Numbered from the stretch's first letter, positions 54,068 through 63,932 are shown. The stretch: 64,000 nucleotides of DNA from Echinicola shivajiensis (GCF_018642165.1 NZ_JAHHZM010000018.1:33262-97261); one strand, 5' to 3'. The notes: generated by a model not told the origin, from the letters alone. Translations and numbers: made by a program.

Positions 54068-55338
54068 CCTACAACCACCTCAATAATATTTTCTCTCTCA
54101 AAATATTTTTGGCCAACCTCCATGATTTCCTCGGGAGTGAAGGACCTGAAATAATTCAGTTGTTCTTCGTAAAAATCATAATCCAAGCCAGCATGATGAA
54201 TTCCCTTAAAGCGGTTTATCAGGTCAAAGGCATTGCTGAAATTGGACAGGAAGTGTCCAATCATATAATTCCTGACGGTTTCTAATTCCTCTTTTCCAAC
54301 TGGAATAGTTTTCAACAGTTCAATTTCCTTATAAACTTCCTCTATGACCTCATCTGCATAGCCCTTTTGGACATCTGCCATGACCAGCCAATAATCGGAT
54401 TTTTCCAAGCTACCAATTGAGCTGTAAATGCCATATGTATGGCCCTTGTCCTCTCTGATATTCTTGATCAACCTACTTCCAAAATATCCTCCTAAGATGG
54501 TGTTGAACACTGTAAGGGCATGATAATCCGGATGGGTTTTGGGGATAAGGTGTTGGCCCAAGCGGATACTGGATTGAACTGCTTTTTCCTTTAATTCACT
54601 TAGTCTTTTTTCTGGCCAGATCTGAAAATCAGTGCTTTCTTTTGGGGATTCTATGATCTCCAAGTTTTCAAATTCAGAGATGATGTTCTCAATTTCAACC
54701 TCATTCAAATTGCCAATGACAAATATCTCTGGTTGAACCAGAAATTTGTGCTGATAGAAATCCTTTAATTTTTTAGGAGTGACGGCATTGACATGCTTTT
54801 CCTCTGCAATAAAACCATAAGGATGGTCAGTGCCGAAAATGGCTTTTCTGTAAAGCTGATTGGCCCTGGCCCCGTTTTGTTCTAGCTGTAGTGAAATAGT
54901 AAGAGCTTTTTGGGATTTCCTTTTCTCCAGTTCCTTATCAGGGAAAACCGCTTCAGTAAGCAGAGACCTGAATACAGGTAGGACACTGCCGAAATGCTTT
55001 TTAGTGGTCAGCAGAGAAATACCCTGCTGCTCAAAAGAAGAGATAATATCCACTTCAGAGGCATAATGGTCAAAGAAATGGTCCAGTTCGGGTGAGCTCA
55101 TTTTTTTGGTTCCTTCCAAGAGCATGTGCAAGGCAAAGAAAGGTACCAATGAATCTTCTTCTTTCAATAGCGATTTGTTCGAAAGCGTGATGACTTCCAG
55201 TTTAATCGCATCGATTTCTGGTGTGGGAATAAAATACAAAGGGACTCCATTTTTTAGAGTCCGCTTTTCAGGTTTTATCAATTCTATATGCTCTGGAATT
55301 TTGAATTCTGGAGCTTTGGACCGATCGAGAGTTTTCAT
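54064..55338 (-). CDS. M16-family peptidase-like protein lacking the zinc motif
   Basis: From the ATG at 55338 the protein has 424 residues with two M16 domains (residues about 30-185 and 195-420; the second carries LGGYFGSRLIKNIREDKGHT). At the site of the catalytic HxxEH motif it reads FFALHMLLEGTKK, so the second His and preceding Glu are missing or shifted. This matches the non-catalytic subunit of heterodimeric M16 peptidases. The ATG overlaps the TGA of porV (TGATG), indicating coupling. No catalytic M16 partner is visible in the window, and no signal peptide is present. Confidence 0.85.
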   Translation of the reverse strand: MKTLDRSKAPEFKIPEHIELIKPEKRTLKNGVPLYFIPTPEIDAIKLEVITLSNKSLLKEEDSLVPFFALHMLLEGTKKMSSPELDHFFDHYASEVDIISSFEQQGISLLTTKKHFGSVLPVFRSLLTEAVFPDKELEKRKSQKALTISLQLEQNGARANQLYRKAIFGTDHPYGFIAEEKHVNAVTPKKLKDFYQHKFLVQPEIFVIGNLNEVEIENIISEFENLEIIESPKESTDFQIWPEKRLSELKEKAVQSSIRLGQHLIPKTHPDYHALTVFNTILGGYFGSRLIKNIREDKGHTYGIYSSIGSLEKSDYWLVMADVQKGYADEVIEEVYKEIELLKTIPVGKEELETVRNYMIGHFLSNFSNAFDLINRFKGIHHAGLDYDFYEEQLNYFRSFTPEEIMEVGQKYFERENIIEVVVG

Positions 55339-56552
55339 CACTGCGGTATATTATAAGCTAGGGAGAAACGAAGCGTTTCTGCCAGTGGGTGATTTTGTTT
55401 TTGAGGTACAAGGTAGGAGAAGTCAAAGCCGAAGCGCTTGATGTCAAAACCTACGCCCATGGTGAAATACTGTCTTCCACCTTTATTTTTGTTTTCATGG
55501 AAATATCCCGTTCTAACGGCAAATTTTTCAGCGTATTCATATTCCACGCCAAATGAGATCATCAATTCTTGCATTTCCTCGCTGAACCCATTAGGAGCAT
55601 CTGTAAATGATCCGAACATTCCACTCAGTAAAGGCCTGTTAGGATCCTTGCCTTTCAGGATGATGGGATTTCCATCAGCATCTGTTTTAAGTGAGCCATC
55701 TTCATTTCGGTCATATATAGGTGGAGTAGGGATGAGCAGTTTGTTGATGTCAAAGGCAAATGTCAAATCATTGTTGTCATCCAATGCGATTTCTAGGGCA
55801 GTACCTAAACGTAGATTGGTGGGGATATAATCCAGATCATCTGCACTGTTATAAGTGATTTTTGGACCGATATTGCTAATATTGGCACCAAGGGACCAAT
55901 TGGCCTCTTTTCCTCCAAATAGTACTTCTTTGTTGTAATATACTCCCACATCAACTCCAACACTAATTCCAGGTTTGCTGTCACTGCCTCCACCTGAACT
56001 GATATTACCAGAAAGGTTGGAGTGAATAAACCGTGCAGATATTCCCAAAGAAAGATGCTGCGATAATTTTCTGGCGTAGGTACTTCCTATCGCAATGTCT
56101 CGTGGATTAAATTGTCCAATATCCTGACCGAATCCATCCGTAAGCTGGATGTCGCCCATATTAAAGTAGCGGAGATCTAGTCCAAAGGTGGACATATCGT
56201 CGATTCTCATATACCCCGAAAGATAATTTAGGGACATGTCAGGTACCAATTTCCCTAACCAAGGTGAGTAGGACAATGAAAAGCCCATTTTGTCCTTTAC
56301 AAAAGCCAGTTTTGCGGCATTCCAATGTGCAGAATTGGCATCTGGTGAAGTGGCTACTCCCGCATCACCCATTGCAGAGTGGCGACTGTCCGGTGCGAAA
56401 TTTAAGAAGGGAACAGCTGTAATAAGTACTCTTCGGCCATCATCCTGACCAGAAAGGATAACCGAGTTTTGCTGAGCTTTAGCAGTAAAAACTGTTAAGC
56501 TTAGTCCAGTTAAAAAAATAAAGCCTTTTAAATAACCACTTGATATCTTCAT
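55338..56552 (-). CDS. porV: Type IX secretion system outer-membrane protein PorV
   Basis: A 404-residue outer-membrane barrel with signal peptide (LTGLSLTVFTAKAQQ). The N-terminal region VPFLNFAPDSRHSAMGDAGV, then SPDANSAHWNAAKLAF, is diagnostic of PorV (LptO, PG27-like). The protein ends in barrel strands with SLAYNIPQ. PorV carries T9SS cargo from the translocon to PorU for CTD removal and attachment. It overlaps porU by 4 bp and the M16 gene by one codon position, so all three are probably one transcript. Confidence 0.95.
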   Translation of the reverse strand: MKISSGYLKGFIFLTGLSLTVFTAKAQQNSVILSGQDDGRRVLITAVPFLNFAPDSRHSAMGDAGVATSPDANSAHWNAAKLAFVKDKMGFSLSYSPWLGKLVPDMSLNYLSGYMRIDDMSTFGLDLRYFNMGDIQLTDGFGQDIGQFNPRDIAIGSTYARKLSQHLSLGISARFIHSNLSGNISSGGGSDSKPGISVGVDVGVYYNKEVLFGGKEANWSLGANISNIGPKITYNSADDLDYIPTNLRLGTALEIALDDNNDLTFAFDINKLLIPTPPIYDRNEDGSLKTDADGNPIILKGKDPNRPLLSGMFGSFTDAPNGFSEEMQELMISFGVEYEYAEKFAVRTGYFHENKNKGGRQYFTMGVGFDIKRFGFDFSYLVPQKQNHPLAETLRFSLAYNIPQ

Positions 56553-59500
56553 TGAATATTTATTTTTCCAATAGCTTGGTCGGAAGTTCCATCCTCCTCA
56601 CTGAATAGCTGTAATTTGTAAATATAAGTTCCTTTTGCGGGAATTTTGGTGATGTCACGCAAAAATATCCATTCTAGATCTATGATTTCGGGTTCAGCTT
56701 TTACTAAACGTTTATTTGCTGAATATATTATGCTGCCCATCATATTATATATGTTAAGCTGCAAATTTATGTTTTCATCTGGACGATTGTGTTTGATATA
56801 AAAATGGCTGATATTACTGGTAGGATTAGGATAAGTTATATGTTCCAAGATTCTTAATCTGTTACTGCCCTCTACTCTTATTTCCAAGCTTTCCGTATTA
56901 CTATTGCCAAGGTTATCATAAGCAGTTAACTGCAAAATATTAATTCCCTCCCGAAGTGCATTGATTTTGGTATCTATAAATCCCTCTTTATAAGAACCAT
57001 TGATGGAGTGATAGAACCGACTGATGTCAATGGGGGCATTTCCATTAACCTTTAGGGATATGTTTTTACCTTCTGGGGTATTGGAGAGTTGAATGCCATT
57101 TTCATCATTGATATTTGCTAAAAAACGAACTTGAGTAGATGAAATAGTATGAATGTTTTTTAAGCTATCCTCTGCAAATAGTCGAATGGTCGGGCCAGTT
57201 TCATCCATTGGAATTTCATCGGGCATACCTCCAATAATGACTGATCTAGCTCCGAAAGCCTCAATGCTGCTATTTGAATCAGTGGCGAAAACCCTGATTT
57301 TCCCTTTTTCAAAGCTTTCGTGAATTTGTGGGCTGATCAATACCTCGACTTCAAACTCTCCGGAAATCACCTTTCCAATTCCCCTAAACAAGCTGTTTTC
57401 CTCATTTAAGAATTTCCCTGCTGGCCCCTCATCTCCCAAGGTTTCTGCCTCAATGGCCTGATCTAAGAGGCTCAGTTTATAATTCCCCTCAAAGTTCTGC
57501 ATCAATGCACCTGTCATCGGATCAACAACCTGACCTTTTAAAAGTACTTTATTTCCTGCTTTTAGGCTATCGACCGAAATGCTTACTTCAGGTGTTTCAA
57601 TAGCAGTTTCAACTCCCAAATCGGGTAAAGCCAAGCTTAAGCTAGGATCCCCTAAAAGGGAGAAATTGCGATTATAAGGACCATTTAGGCTATTGTTTTT
57701 GGTAACTCTAAATATATCGCCTAGACTGAGGTACTGCCCATTGTTTTGACTGAAAAGGGCAGCTATAAATGCTTTGTTGAGTTCGAAATTGATACTGCTG
57801 AAAACTGGCCTTCCTGTGGTCAATAAGGCAATAGCCCCTTTCTTTTGTCCCATTAATAATTCCTCAGCACCTGAACGGATAAATGGACTGTCATGCCTGC
57901 CAAACTCACAGGTGGCTGTAACAAAAATTGGATAATGGTCACTTTCAGGCCAGTCTTGTAGGTCGCTGGTTTGATAAATTCGCTCAGCCATTAAGGTGTT
58001 TTCATTACCATGGCCAATATAATTTAGCAAAAATACCCCTTCCTCCAGTTTTTCGTTTAATGCTGATTTAGCTGAAGGGGAAGTTTGATAATCTCCATCC
58101 CGAACTTGCTCATAATTGTCCAAGTATAGCTGCTCAGCGATAAACGCAGGATGCTGTTCTCTGATGGTCTGAATATGAGTTTCGCTGTGCTTCAAATGAA
58201 TATTATTATCGCCATCATCCGCCAGAAAAAGGAGTTTGGATTTCCAATCTCCCAACTGTTGATTGGAACTTTCATATTGGATGATTTTGTCGACTACATT
58301 TTTTGCCTCCTGTGGATTGATCACTGGTATTCTGCCAATTCCAATAGCTAAGTGTGAGTCACCTGACTCGTTTTCTGTCCATTCTCCTTGGCCAAAGTCC
58401 AGAAATCCAAAGTAATCATCTGAACTGTAGGAGGTCAATGGGTTAAGGCTGTTTCTAGAACTATAGGTTGGCACTAAATTAGGACGGCCATCAATGATGT
58501 TTTTATAGTCAAAAGTTCCTTTGCCCATGAAAAGCACATTTTTTAGTTGACCAGAAGCATGATATTGATCAGCCAGAAAGTTCCTGATAGCTGAAATATC
58601 CCTAGTACCGTAATTGTAAGCGTCATAAATTTCTTGGGTGGTTATGACTTGGCTACTAATTCCTTTTTGTCTTTTATGATCAGCCAAACGGTTGGACTGA
58701 TAAAGTAGGGAAGGAGAGGTGATAATGATGAGTTCAGCCTGCCCTTTATTATTTCGACTATTTAAATCTGCGGTTTGAAGATTTGAAATATTGGGCACCA
58801 TATCAGGTCTAAACACTGCTAGGGCTTGCCCTTTGGCCAGAGATGTATAGGAGCTAGAAGATTTTATTTGTGTTGGTTGATGGATATTACTTACATTCCA
58901 ATAGAAATAATTCTCTCTTAGTCTAATGGATTTGGGACTTTCACCGAGAGCGAAATATAAACCGTTTTCAAGTTGTTGAGAATTATAAGGTAAGCCCAGA
59001 AGGAAATAGTCCAGAAAGCCAGTACCATTCGAGCCGCTACCTGTCATTTCAAGGTTAAAGCTGGAGATAGCCCCAAGTTCAGTATGGGGCATGAAACCGT
59101 AATCAAATCCCTCGCGTCCTTTGAGTCCATAGGTTGAATTGGGAACGGCAGGGATATTTATATTTGTAAAAGTATTGGATCCTGTTCTGATGCTGAGTGA
59201 ACTGTTTGAAAAGGACTGGGCCATGACCCTGGTTTGAAAATAGATTGGTCCTTGGTCATATGCATCGATATTGATATTGAAACTCGAAATTCCCCCGGGA
59301 AAGAGCCTATTGCTATACCATTTCCTTCCCGAAGACAAAAGATTTTGTACCTCTTTTTTATGGGCATAGATCTTATAGAGCAAGTCTTGGGCTGAATCTT
59401 CGCTGGGATAATCAGCTTCGTCAATTCTCAGGGCCAATTCATTATTGGCTTCAATTAGATAATAACAGGTGTCAGTATAAATATGATGCTGATAGGAAAT

Positions 59501-59824
59501 AGAGTCTGCGCTGACTTCTAAGGAGTGCGGGCCTTCCAAGAATATGAAAAGTTCACCATTTATTATCTTGCCCGGTATTTCCCATAATTGCAAATCTTTT
59601 GGATCCAGTTTTTGGGGCAACATTCCCTTTCTGCCATAAATGCTTATGTTATCGATATTCGAAACACCTATTTTTTGCATTTCGGCCTGACCGATTTTGT
59701 AAATGCCAGATTGGGTTACAGGAAATTTGTAGTAGTTGGATTGGGCATATAACTCTACCGACTGGCACCAAATTATCAGGCCAGTCAATAGGCATAGAAA
59801 TGTTGTTTTAGGATTAAATTTCAT
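56549..59824 (-). CDS. porU: Type IX secretion sortase PorU (C25 family)
   Basis: A 1091-residue protein with a signal peptide (LLTGLIIWCQSVELYAQ). An N-terminal beta domain precedes the peptidase C25 (gingipain-like) domain, with catalytic His near residue 604 (LLNYIGHGNENTL) and Cys near 639 (FVTATCEFGRHDSPF). Ig-like domains follow, and the C-terminus ends with a T9SS-type CTD (YPNPTSNISHFYIKH, then KGTYIYKLQLF). PorU cleaves CTDs from T9SS cargo at the outer membrane and links them to A-LPS. It overlaps pssA by 11 bp and porV by 4 bp. Confidence 0.96.
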   Translation of the reverse strand: MKFNPKTTFLCLLTGLIIWCQSVELYAQSNYYKFPVTQSGIYKIGQAEMQKIGVSNIDNISIYGRKGMLPQKLDPKDLQLWEIPGKIINGELFIFLEGPHSLEVSADSISYQHHIYTDTCYYLIEANNELALRIDEADYPSEDSAQDLLYKIYAHKKEVQNLLSSGRKWYSNRLFPGGISSFNINIDAYDQGPIYFQTRVMAQSFSNSSLSIRTGSNTFTNINIPAVPNSTYGLKGREGFDYGFMPHTELGAISSFNLEMTGSGSNGTGFLDYFLLGLPYNSQQLENGLYFALGESPKSIRLRENYFYWNVSNIHQPTQIKSSSSYTSLAKGQALAVFRPDMVPNISNLQTADLNSRNNKGQAELIIITSPSLLYQSNRLADHKRQKGISSQVITTQEIYDAYNYGTRDISAIRNFLADQYHASGQLKNVLFMGKGTFDYKNIIDGRPNLVPTYSSRNSLNPLTSYSSDDYFGFLDFGQGEWTENESGDSHLAIGIGRIPVINPQEAKNVVDKIIQYESSNQQLGDWKSKLLFLADDGDNNIHLKHSETHIQTIREQHPAFIAEQLYLDNYEQVRDGDYQTSPSAKSALNEKLEEGVFLLNYIGHGNENTLMAERIYQTSDLQDWPESDHYPIFVTATCEFGRHDSPFIRSGAEELLMGQKKGAIALLTTGRPVFSSINFELNKAFIAALFSQNNGQYLSLGDIFRVTKNNSLNGPYNRNFSLLGDPSLSLALPDLGVETAIETPEVSISVDSLKAGNKVLLKGQVVDPMTGALMQNFEGNYKLSLLDQAIEAETLGDEGPAGKFLNEENSLFRGIGKVISGEFEVEVLISPQIHESFEKGKIRVFATDSNSSIEAFGARSVIIGGMPDEIPMDETGPTIRLFAEDSLKNIHTISSTQVRFLANINDENGIQLSNTPEGKNISLKVNGNAPIDISRFYHSINGSYKEGFIDTKINALREGINILQLTAYDNLGNSNTESLEIRVEGSNRLRILEHITYPNPTSNISHFYIKHNRPDENINLQLNIYNMMGSIIYSANKRLVKAEPEIIDLEWIFLRDITKIPAKGTYIYKLQLFSEEDGTSDQAIGKINIQ

Positions 59825-60512
59825 GCGGTTTTATCCAACTCTCCACCAAAGAAAGCAAAATATAACCCATAATGACAAATGGAATACCGGCAATTCCTAA
59901 AGAAATAATACTTATTAAGCCAATAAGGATAGTGATATACCGGAATACATTGTCCTTGATACCGAAGTTTTTGAATTTTAAAGCAATTAGTGGAAGTTCT
60001 ATAGTAAGCATCAGAGCCATTAATATAGAAAATCCAAGTAATATATAGCCATTAGAAATGAAACCCTCTGCCCAACCAAATTTATTGGCAAGAAAAGGCA
60101 AGGTACATAAAAGTAGGGCATTAGCAGGAGTGGGTACCCCTATGAATTGATCGGTTTGTCTGTTGTCAATATTGAACTTTGCCAGTCTCATGGCCGACTG
60201 CACAGCAATGAAAAAGGCGAGAAAAGGAATATGGCTACCTGGAAAGGCATCCATTAGCATTTTAAAAATGACAAATGAAGGCAAGACTCCAAAAGTGACC
60301 ATATCTGCCAATGAATCCAACTGCTTTCCAATCTCACTATGGACCTTGAGTAATCTAGCGACCATTCCATCTAGAAAATCGAAAATGGCTGCAGCGATTA
60401 TAAAATAGGTGGCATAAAGGATCCTTCCATCAAGTACGAAGAAAATGCCTGCCATACCACTGATCAGGTTCAGACTGGTAATGGCATTTGGAATATGCTT
60501 TTTGATGCTCAA
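59814..60512 (-). CDS. pssA: CDP-diacylglycerol-serine O-phosphatidyltransferase
   Basis: A 232-residue membrane enzyme with about seven TM helices. The CDP-alcohol phosphotransferase signature (D-G-x2-A-R-x8-G-x3-D-x3-D) is present in FDFLDGMVARLLKVHSEIG and KQLDSLADMV. It makes phosphatidylserine from CDP-diacylglycerol and serine, the precursor of phosphatidylethanolamine. It is the first gene of the pssA-porU-porV-M16 run, overlapping porU. Confidence 0.93.
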   Translation of the reverse strand: MSIKKHIPNAITSLNLISGMAGIFFVLDGRILYATYFIIAAAIFDFLDGMVARLLKVHSEIGKQLDSLADMVTFGVLPSFVIFKMLMDAFPGSHIPFLAFFIAVQSAMRLAKFNIDNRQTDQFIGVPTPANALLLCTLPFLANKFGWAEGFISNGYILLGFSILMALMLTIELPLIALKFKNFGIKDNVFRYITILIGLISIISLGIAGIPFVIMGYILLSLVESWIKPHEI

Positions 60513-60603
60513 AATTGTGCGTTTTTACCAACGAAATAAAACATAGTTTGAAAGCCTTTTAAGGCGGTTTAATAACTGTTTTTTACTACTTTTTTTGTAT
60601 AAT

Positions 60604-60624
60604 TGTTACACTTTATGTTACACT
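60604..60624 (+). repeat. Paired 9-bp direct repeats upstream of the integrase
   Basis: tgttacact at 60604-60612 and again at 60616-60624, a 12-bp period about 20 bp before the integrase ATG. They may be operator or recombinase arm sites. Confidence 0.5.
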
Positions 60625-60644
60625 AAAAAAGAAGGGTATTAAAG

Positions 60645-61892
60645 ATGGCTAATTATTTCTTCCTCAAATATGCTAAATCAAAACCTAACCAGCAAAATAA
60701 CATTGTCTTTAGGATAAGGATAAATGGTAAGATGATAGTTAAGGGATTAGGTATCAAGTTACTGACCAAAAATTGGGATCAATCACAACAAAGAATAAGA
60801 AGGAGTGAAGAAGATTATAAGAAATTAAATGATAGGCTATCAAATATTGAGGATAATATTAACCAGATTGAAAACCTTACTAAGGTAGATGTAGATAGGG
60901 TTATTAGCGGTGTTAAAGCCAATAAAGCAATTAATAGTAAATCAAATCTTGTTGAAGTGGTAAAGGAGAAGATGAGGCAATATGAAGTTGATTCTGCTAT
61001 TTCCAACAATACCACCTATTCATATAAATATACCCTTGAAGTAATCGAAAATTTCGCCAAGGAAAATCAATTTGATGTTGAAGGTAATCTATTTACCAAT
61101 TTTCAAAATTTTATCAATTATTGTAGAAAGGAAGGGTTGAAAGATAGTAGTATTAAGACTTACCTTTTTAAAATAAAATCTTCAATTAACAGCTATTACA
61201 AAGCCAATGGAATTTCTAAACCTATCCCATCATTGAATGAATTTAAATTTTTAAAAGAGGATAAGGAAAAAATATATCTAACTAAAAATGAAATTAGGAA
61301 GCTATATGATTATGCAATGGATACTGATGATAATCCGCTAACAGATATTAAAAGATTACCTAGTCAAATTAAATATTTAAAATATTTCTTGTTTAGGTGC
61401 TTTACTGGAATGCGAATTTCAGAGATGGTAAAGAAGAATATAATTGAAGAAAAGCTAGATCCTTTTAATAATCAATCATATAGCTTTAGTTATTATTCTT
61501 TCAAGACTGATAAAGTAGTAAACATACCCACATTGGGCAATACGTATGCTTGGGAGCTTGCACAAAGCCTTAAATTTGATTTTCCAGAAGAATATACAAG
61601 TAAGATTAGAATGGGTGAAAAAAGAGCTATAAATTACTTTTATAAGGCTATTGTAAAATGTGAGAGAAAGGTTGAGGTGATTAATAATGAGGGTATATGT
61701 TATATTCCAGTGTGTGGTAATATAACAAGTCACGTTGCTAGAAGGTCATTTGCAAGGATGATCTATGATCATAAGAAAAATATTTACTTTGTAAGTAAGT
61801 TGATAGGGCATAGTGATATTAGTATAACTCAAGATTATTTGGGGTTGAACTTTGAGAAAGAATTTGAGGAATATACTGATTTGAAAATATAA
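60645..61892 (+). CDS. Tyrosine recombinase (phage/ICE-type integrase)
   Basis: A 415-residue protein with an N-terminal arm-binding region, a SAM-like core-binding domain (about 105-195) and a catalytic domain containing the full R-H-R-H-Y set: FTGMRISEMV, HVARRSFARMIYD, and LIGHSDISITQDYLGL with the Tyr nucleophile. It sits just past the conserved pssA cluster and reads into defence-like genes, so it probably integrated an accessory segment here. Codon use is more A/T-rich than in the pssA-porUV block. No tRNA or attachment site was recognised. Confidence 0.92.
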   Translation: MANYFFLKYAKSKPNQQNNIVFRIRINGKMIVKGLGIKLLTKNWDQSQQRIRRSEEDYKKLNDRLSNIEDNINQIENLTKVDVDRVISGVKANKAINSKSNLVEVVKEKMRQYEVDSAISNNTTYSYKYTLEVIENFAKENQFDVEGNLFTNFQNFINYCRKEGLKDSSIKTYLFKIKSSINSYYKANGISKPIPSLNEFKFLKEDKEKIYLTKNEIRKLYDYAMDTDDNPLTDIKRLPSQIKYLKYFLFRCFTGMRISEMVKKNIIEEKLDPFNNQSYSFSYYSFKTDKVVNIPTLGNTYAWELAQSLKFDFPEEYTSKIRMGEKRAINYFYKAIVKCERKVEVINNEGICYIPVCGNITSHVARRSFARMIYDHKKNIYFVSKLIGHSDISITQDYLGLNFEKEFEEYTDLKI

Positions 61893-61893
61893 T

Positions 61894-61920
61894 AAGGGGC
61901 TTTAGTTACCCTCTTTTTTT
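61894..61920 (+). terminator. Weak terminator after the integrase
   Basis: aaggg...ccct stem of about 5 bp followed by eight T. Confidence 0.45.
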
Positions 61921-61957
61921 TATATTTGGTGTGGACGTAAATTTTTAAAAAGAAAGT

Positions 61958-62797
61958 ATGAGGTATTTAATTCTTTTTCTTGGTGTGGCTTCTTTGATTT
62001 TAACAATTTGCTTGTATTTAAACCCTTCCTATTTTTGCGACATAATCGGATATTTTTATTCAGATAGTAGTGAAAGTATTGAATTAAAAGATCATTATAG
62101 CTTTTTGTTTGGTATTGAAGGTACTTTTTTATTGGTGCTTACTCTTTTATTTCAACAATATCAATTCATTGTTCAAAAGGAACAATTTGATATTCAATTA
62201 TACAATCAAAATTCTCAATATCATAGAGATAAGATTGATGATAGGTTTTTTAAAATATTCGATATTTATATAAAAACTAGAGACGAATTTTCCTATAAAT
62301 TTAATAACCAGAATTTGAAAGGTGATCAAGCTTTTGGATTAGTGATTGAGCATATAAAAGATTGGACTAAAGAAGGTGGTAAATGGACAACTTATAATAA
62401 AAGTAACTGGAATAACGATTATGAATTTAAGCCACGACCAAAAGATTTTTCATTTGAAACTATAGATATTGAATATACTGAATTTGTTTTTAAAGCGGTT
62501 GGTAATGAGGTGAATTTTGGTAAGTATTTTAGGGTTTTAAGTTTGATTTTAGGATTTATTAAGGTAAATAATTTATCAAATTACTTGGTGGATCTTGAGG
62601 CAGTAATGGGTAAGGAAGAAAGAGTATATTTATACTATTATATTGCATCAAGAAGGGATAATGTAAGTCCAGATACTTTAGAGTTTTTAAAAAAGAATAG
62701 GTTTTTATACAACGTAAACCCTAAACATCTCATTGAAAGGGAAAACGTTAAATTATTATATGAGGGTAGAGATCCTAGTATAAATACTACAGATTAA
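61958..62797 (+). CDS. Putative phage abortive infection protein (PutAbiC-like)
   Basis: A 279-residue protein with two N-terminal TM helices (LILFLGVASLILTICLYL and YSFLFGIEGTFLLVLTLLF), a charged coiled segment, and a C-terminal domain with FGKYFRVLSLILGFIKVNN and MGKEERVYLYYYIASRRDN. This architecture and the tail region resemble the putative AbiC family of membrane-anchored anti-phage proteins. The recombinase and HNH genes around it fit a small defence cargo. The mechanism is unknown. Confidence 0.6.
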   Translation: MRYLILFLGVASLILTICLYLNPSYFCDIIGYFYSDSSESIELKDHYSFLFGIEGTFLLVLTLLFQQYQFIVQKEQFDIQLYNQNSQYHRDKIDDRFFKIFDIYIKTRDEFSYKFNNQNLKGDQAFGLVIEHIKDWTKEGGKWTTYNKSNWNNDYEFKPRPKDFSFETIDIEYTEFVFKAVGNEVNFGKYFRVLSLILGFIKVNNLSNYLVDLEAVMGKEERVYLYYYIASRRDNVSPDTLEFLKKNRFLYNVNPKHLIERENVKLLYEGRDPSINTTD

Positions 62798-63117
62798 TTT
62801 CCCCTCATCTTCCTAATCAATCTATCCCTCTTATCCTCAGTACATATATACATTAACTTACCTCCATCCATTTCATTTACATAGTCCTCTATGGTGGTTA
62901 TATTACGCTGTAAGGCCGTCTTTTGGCTATGACAATTACTAGCACCATTATAATCTTCACAAAGAGTTTGAAAGTTATCAGTGTCAAATTTAAGATGGTC
63001 TGCAATGGAGACTGGTATAATGTGATCCACTACTACACCAGCGTTAACTATCCCGAATTGGTTACATAATTCACAAATTGGATTAGCTTCAATGTAAGCT
63101 TTTCTTATCTTTTGGCT
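62794..63117 (-). pseudogene. HNH endonuclease, 5' end cut off by an IS21 element
   Basis: The minus-strand frame reads from near 63117: RNSQKIRKAYIEANPICELC, with the CxxC zinc pair, then VVVDHIIPVSIADHLKFDTD (HNH His), NFQTLCEDYNGASNCHSQKT, and 26 further residues to the stop. The catalytic core is intact but the N-terminus is missing, since upstream sequence switches to IS-end repeats followed in this frame by a TGA. A GTG inside the HNH motif is the only later start and would leave a non-functional piece. It overlaps the end of the Abi-like gene by 3 bp, tail to tail. Confidence 0.78.
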
Positions 63118-63161
63118 ATTTCGGTCTGACCATGCCAGTGATTTCGGTCAAACCGTGCCAC
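63118..63161. repeat. Terminal multiple repeats of the IS21 element
   Basis: Two 21-bp copies, atttcggtctgaccatgcc(ag) at 63118-63138 and atttcggtcaaaccgtgcc(ac) at 63141-63161, four mismatches apart. IS21-family ends typically carry such repeats as transposase binding sites. Confidence 0.75.
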
Positions 63162-63191
63162 TAAGAAAGATCATTTAAAGAAGGTCATTTT

Positions 63192-63932
63192 TTATTCATT
63201 TTTCAAGATTCCCTTTCTCAAAGATTCTCCCTTGAGGTCTATTCTATGGGAAGAGTTTACGAGTCTGTCCAGTATGGCATCTGCGATGGTCCCTTCACCA
63301 ATGATATCATACCAGGTGGATACCGGCAATTGGGAGGATACAAGGGTTGATTTTTCTGTAAACCTATCGTCAATAATATCCAAAACGATTTCCCTTGCCG
63401 TCGCATCAAAAGCTTGCAATCCGAAGTCATCGAGGATGAGGACATCGGTATTCTGGAGTTTCCTCAGCTCCCTGAGGTAGGTTCCGTCGGCTTTGGAGAG
63501 CTTGAGTTTTGACAGCAGCCTTGAGGTGCTGCTGTATACTGTCCTGTATCCCATTAGGCAGGCCTGGTTTCCCAAGGCCTGTACCAGATAGCTTTTGCCC
63601 ACCCCCGAAGGTCCGGTAATGATGATGTTTTCCTTTTTGTCCACGAAGCCAAGCCCTGCAAGCCTTGAGAACATATTCCTGTCAAGGTTCCTGTTATGGC
63701 TGTAATCGATATCGGCAACGGATGCTTTCTGTTTGAAGGCGGCCTTTTTGATCAACCGGGCCATTTTCTTGTGCTGCCGGTCTTCCCATTCGTGGTCTGC
63801 CAGCAGGGCGATGTATTCATCGGCGGTAAAGTCGGCGAACCTGTTGCTGCCGATGTGCTGGTGGTGGAGATCCGCCATGGCGCTGAGCCTCATCTGTCTG
63901 AGTTTTTCTACTGTCTGGTTACTGTTCATCAT
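63192..63932 (-). CDS. istB: IS21-family helper ATPase IstB
   Basis: A 246-residue AAA+ protein. The N-terminal IstB-type region (EKLRQMRLSAMADLHHQH) precedes Walker A GPSGVGKSYLVQALG, Walker B DVLILDDFGLQAF, and sensor-like SSQLPVSTWYDIIGEGTIAD with ILDRLVNSSHRIDLKGESLR. IstB directs target choice and stimulates the IstA transposase. The istA stop lies 8 bp upstream. Length is normal and the gene seems functional. Confidence 0.96.
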   Translation of the reverse strand: MMNSNQTVEKLRQMRLSAMADLHHQHIGSNRFADFTADEYIALLADHEWEDRQHKKMARLIKKAAFKQKASVADIDYSHNRNLDRNMFSRLAGLGFVDKKENIIITGPSGVGKSYLVQALGNQACLMGYRTVYSSTSRLLSKLKLSKADGTYLRELRKLQNTDVLILDDFGLQAFDATAREIVLDIIDDRFTEKSTLVSSQLPVSTWYDIIGEGTIADAILDRLVNSSHRIDLKGESLRKGILKNE

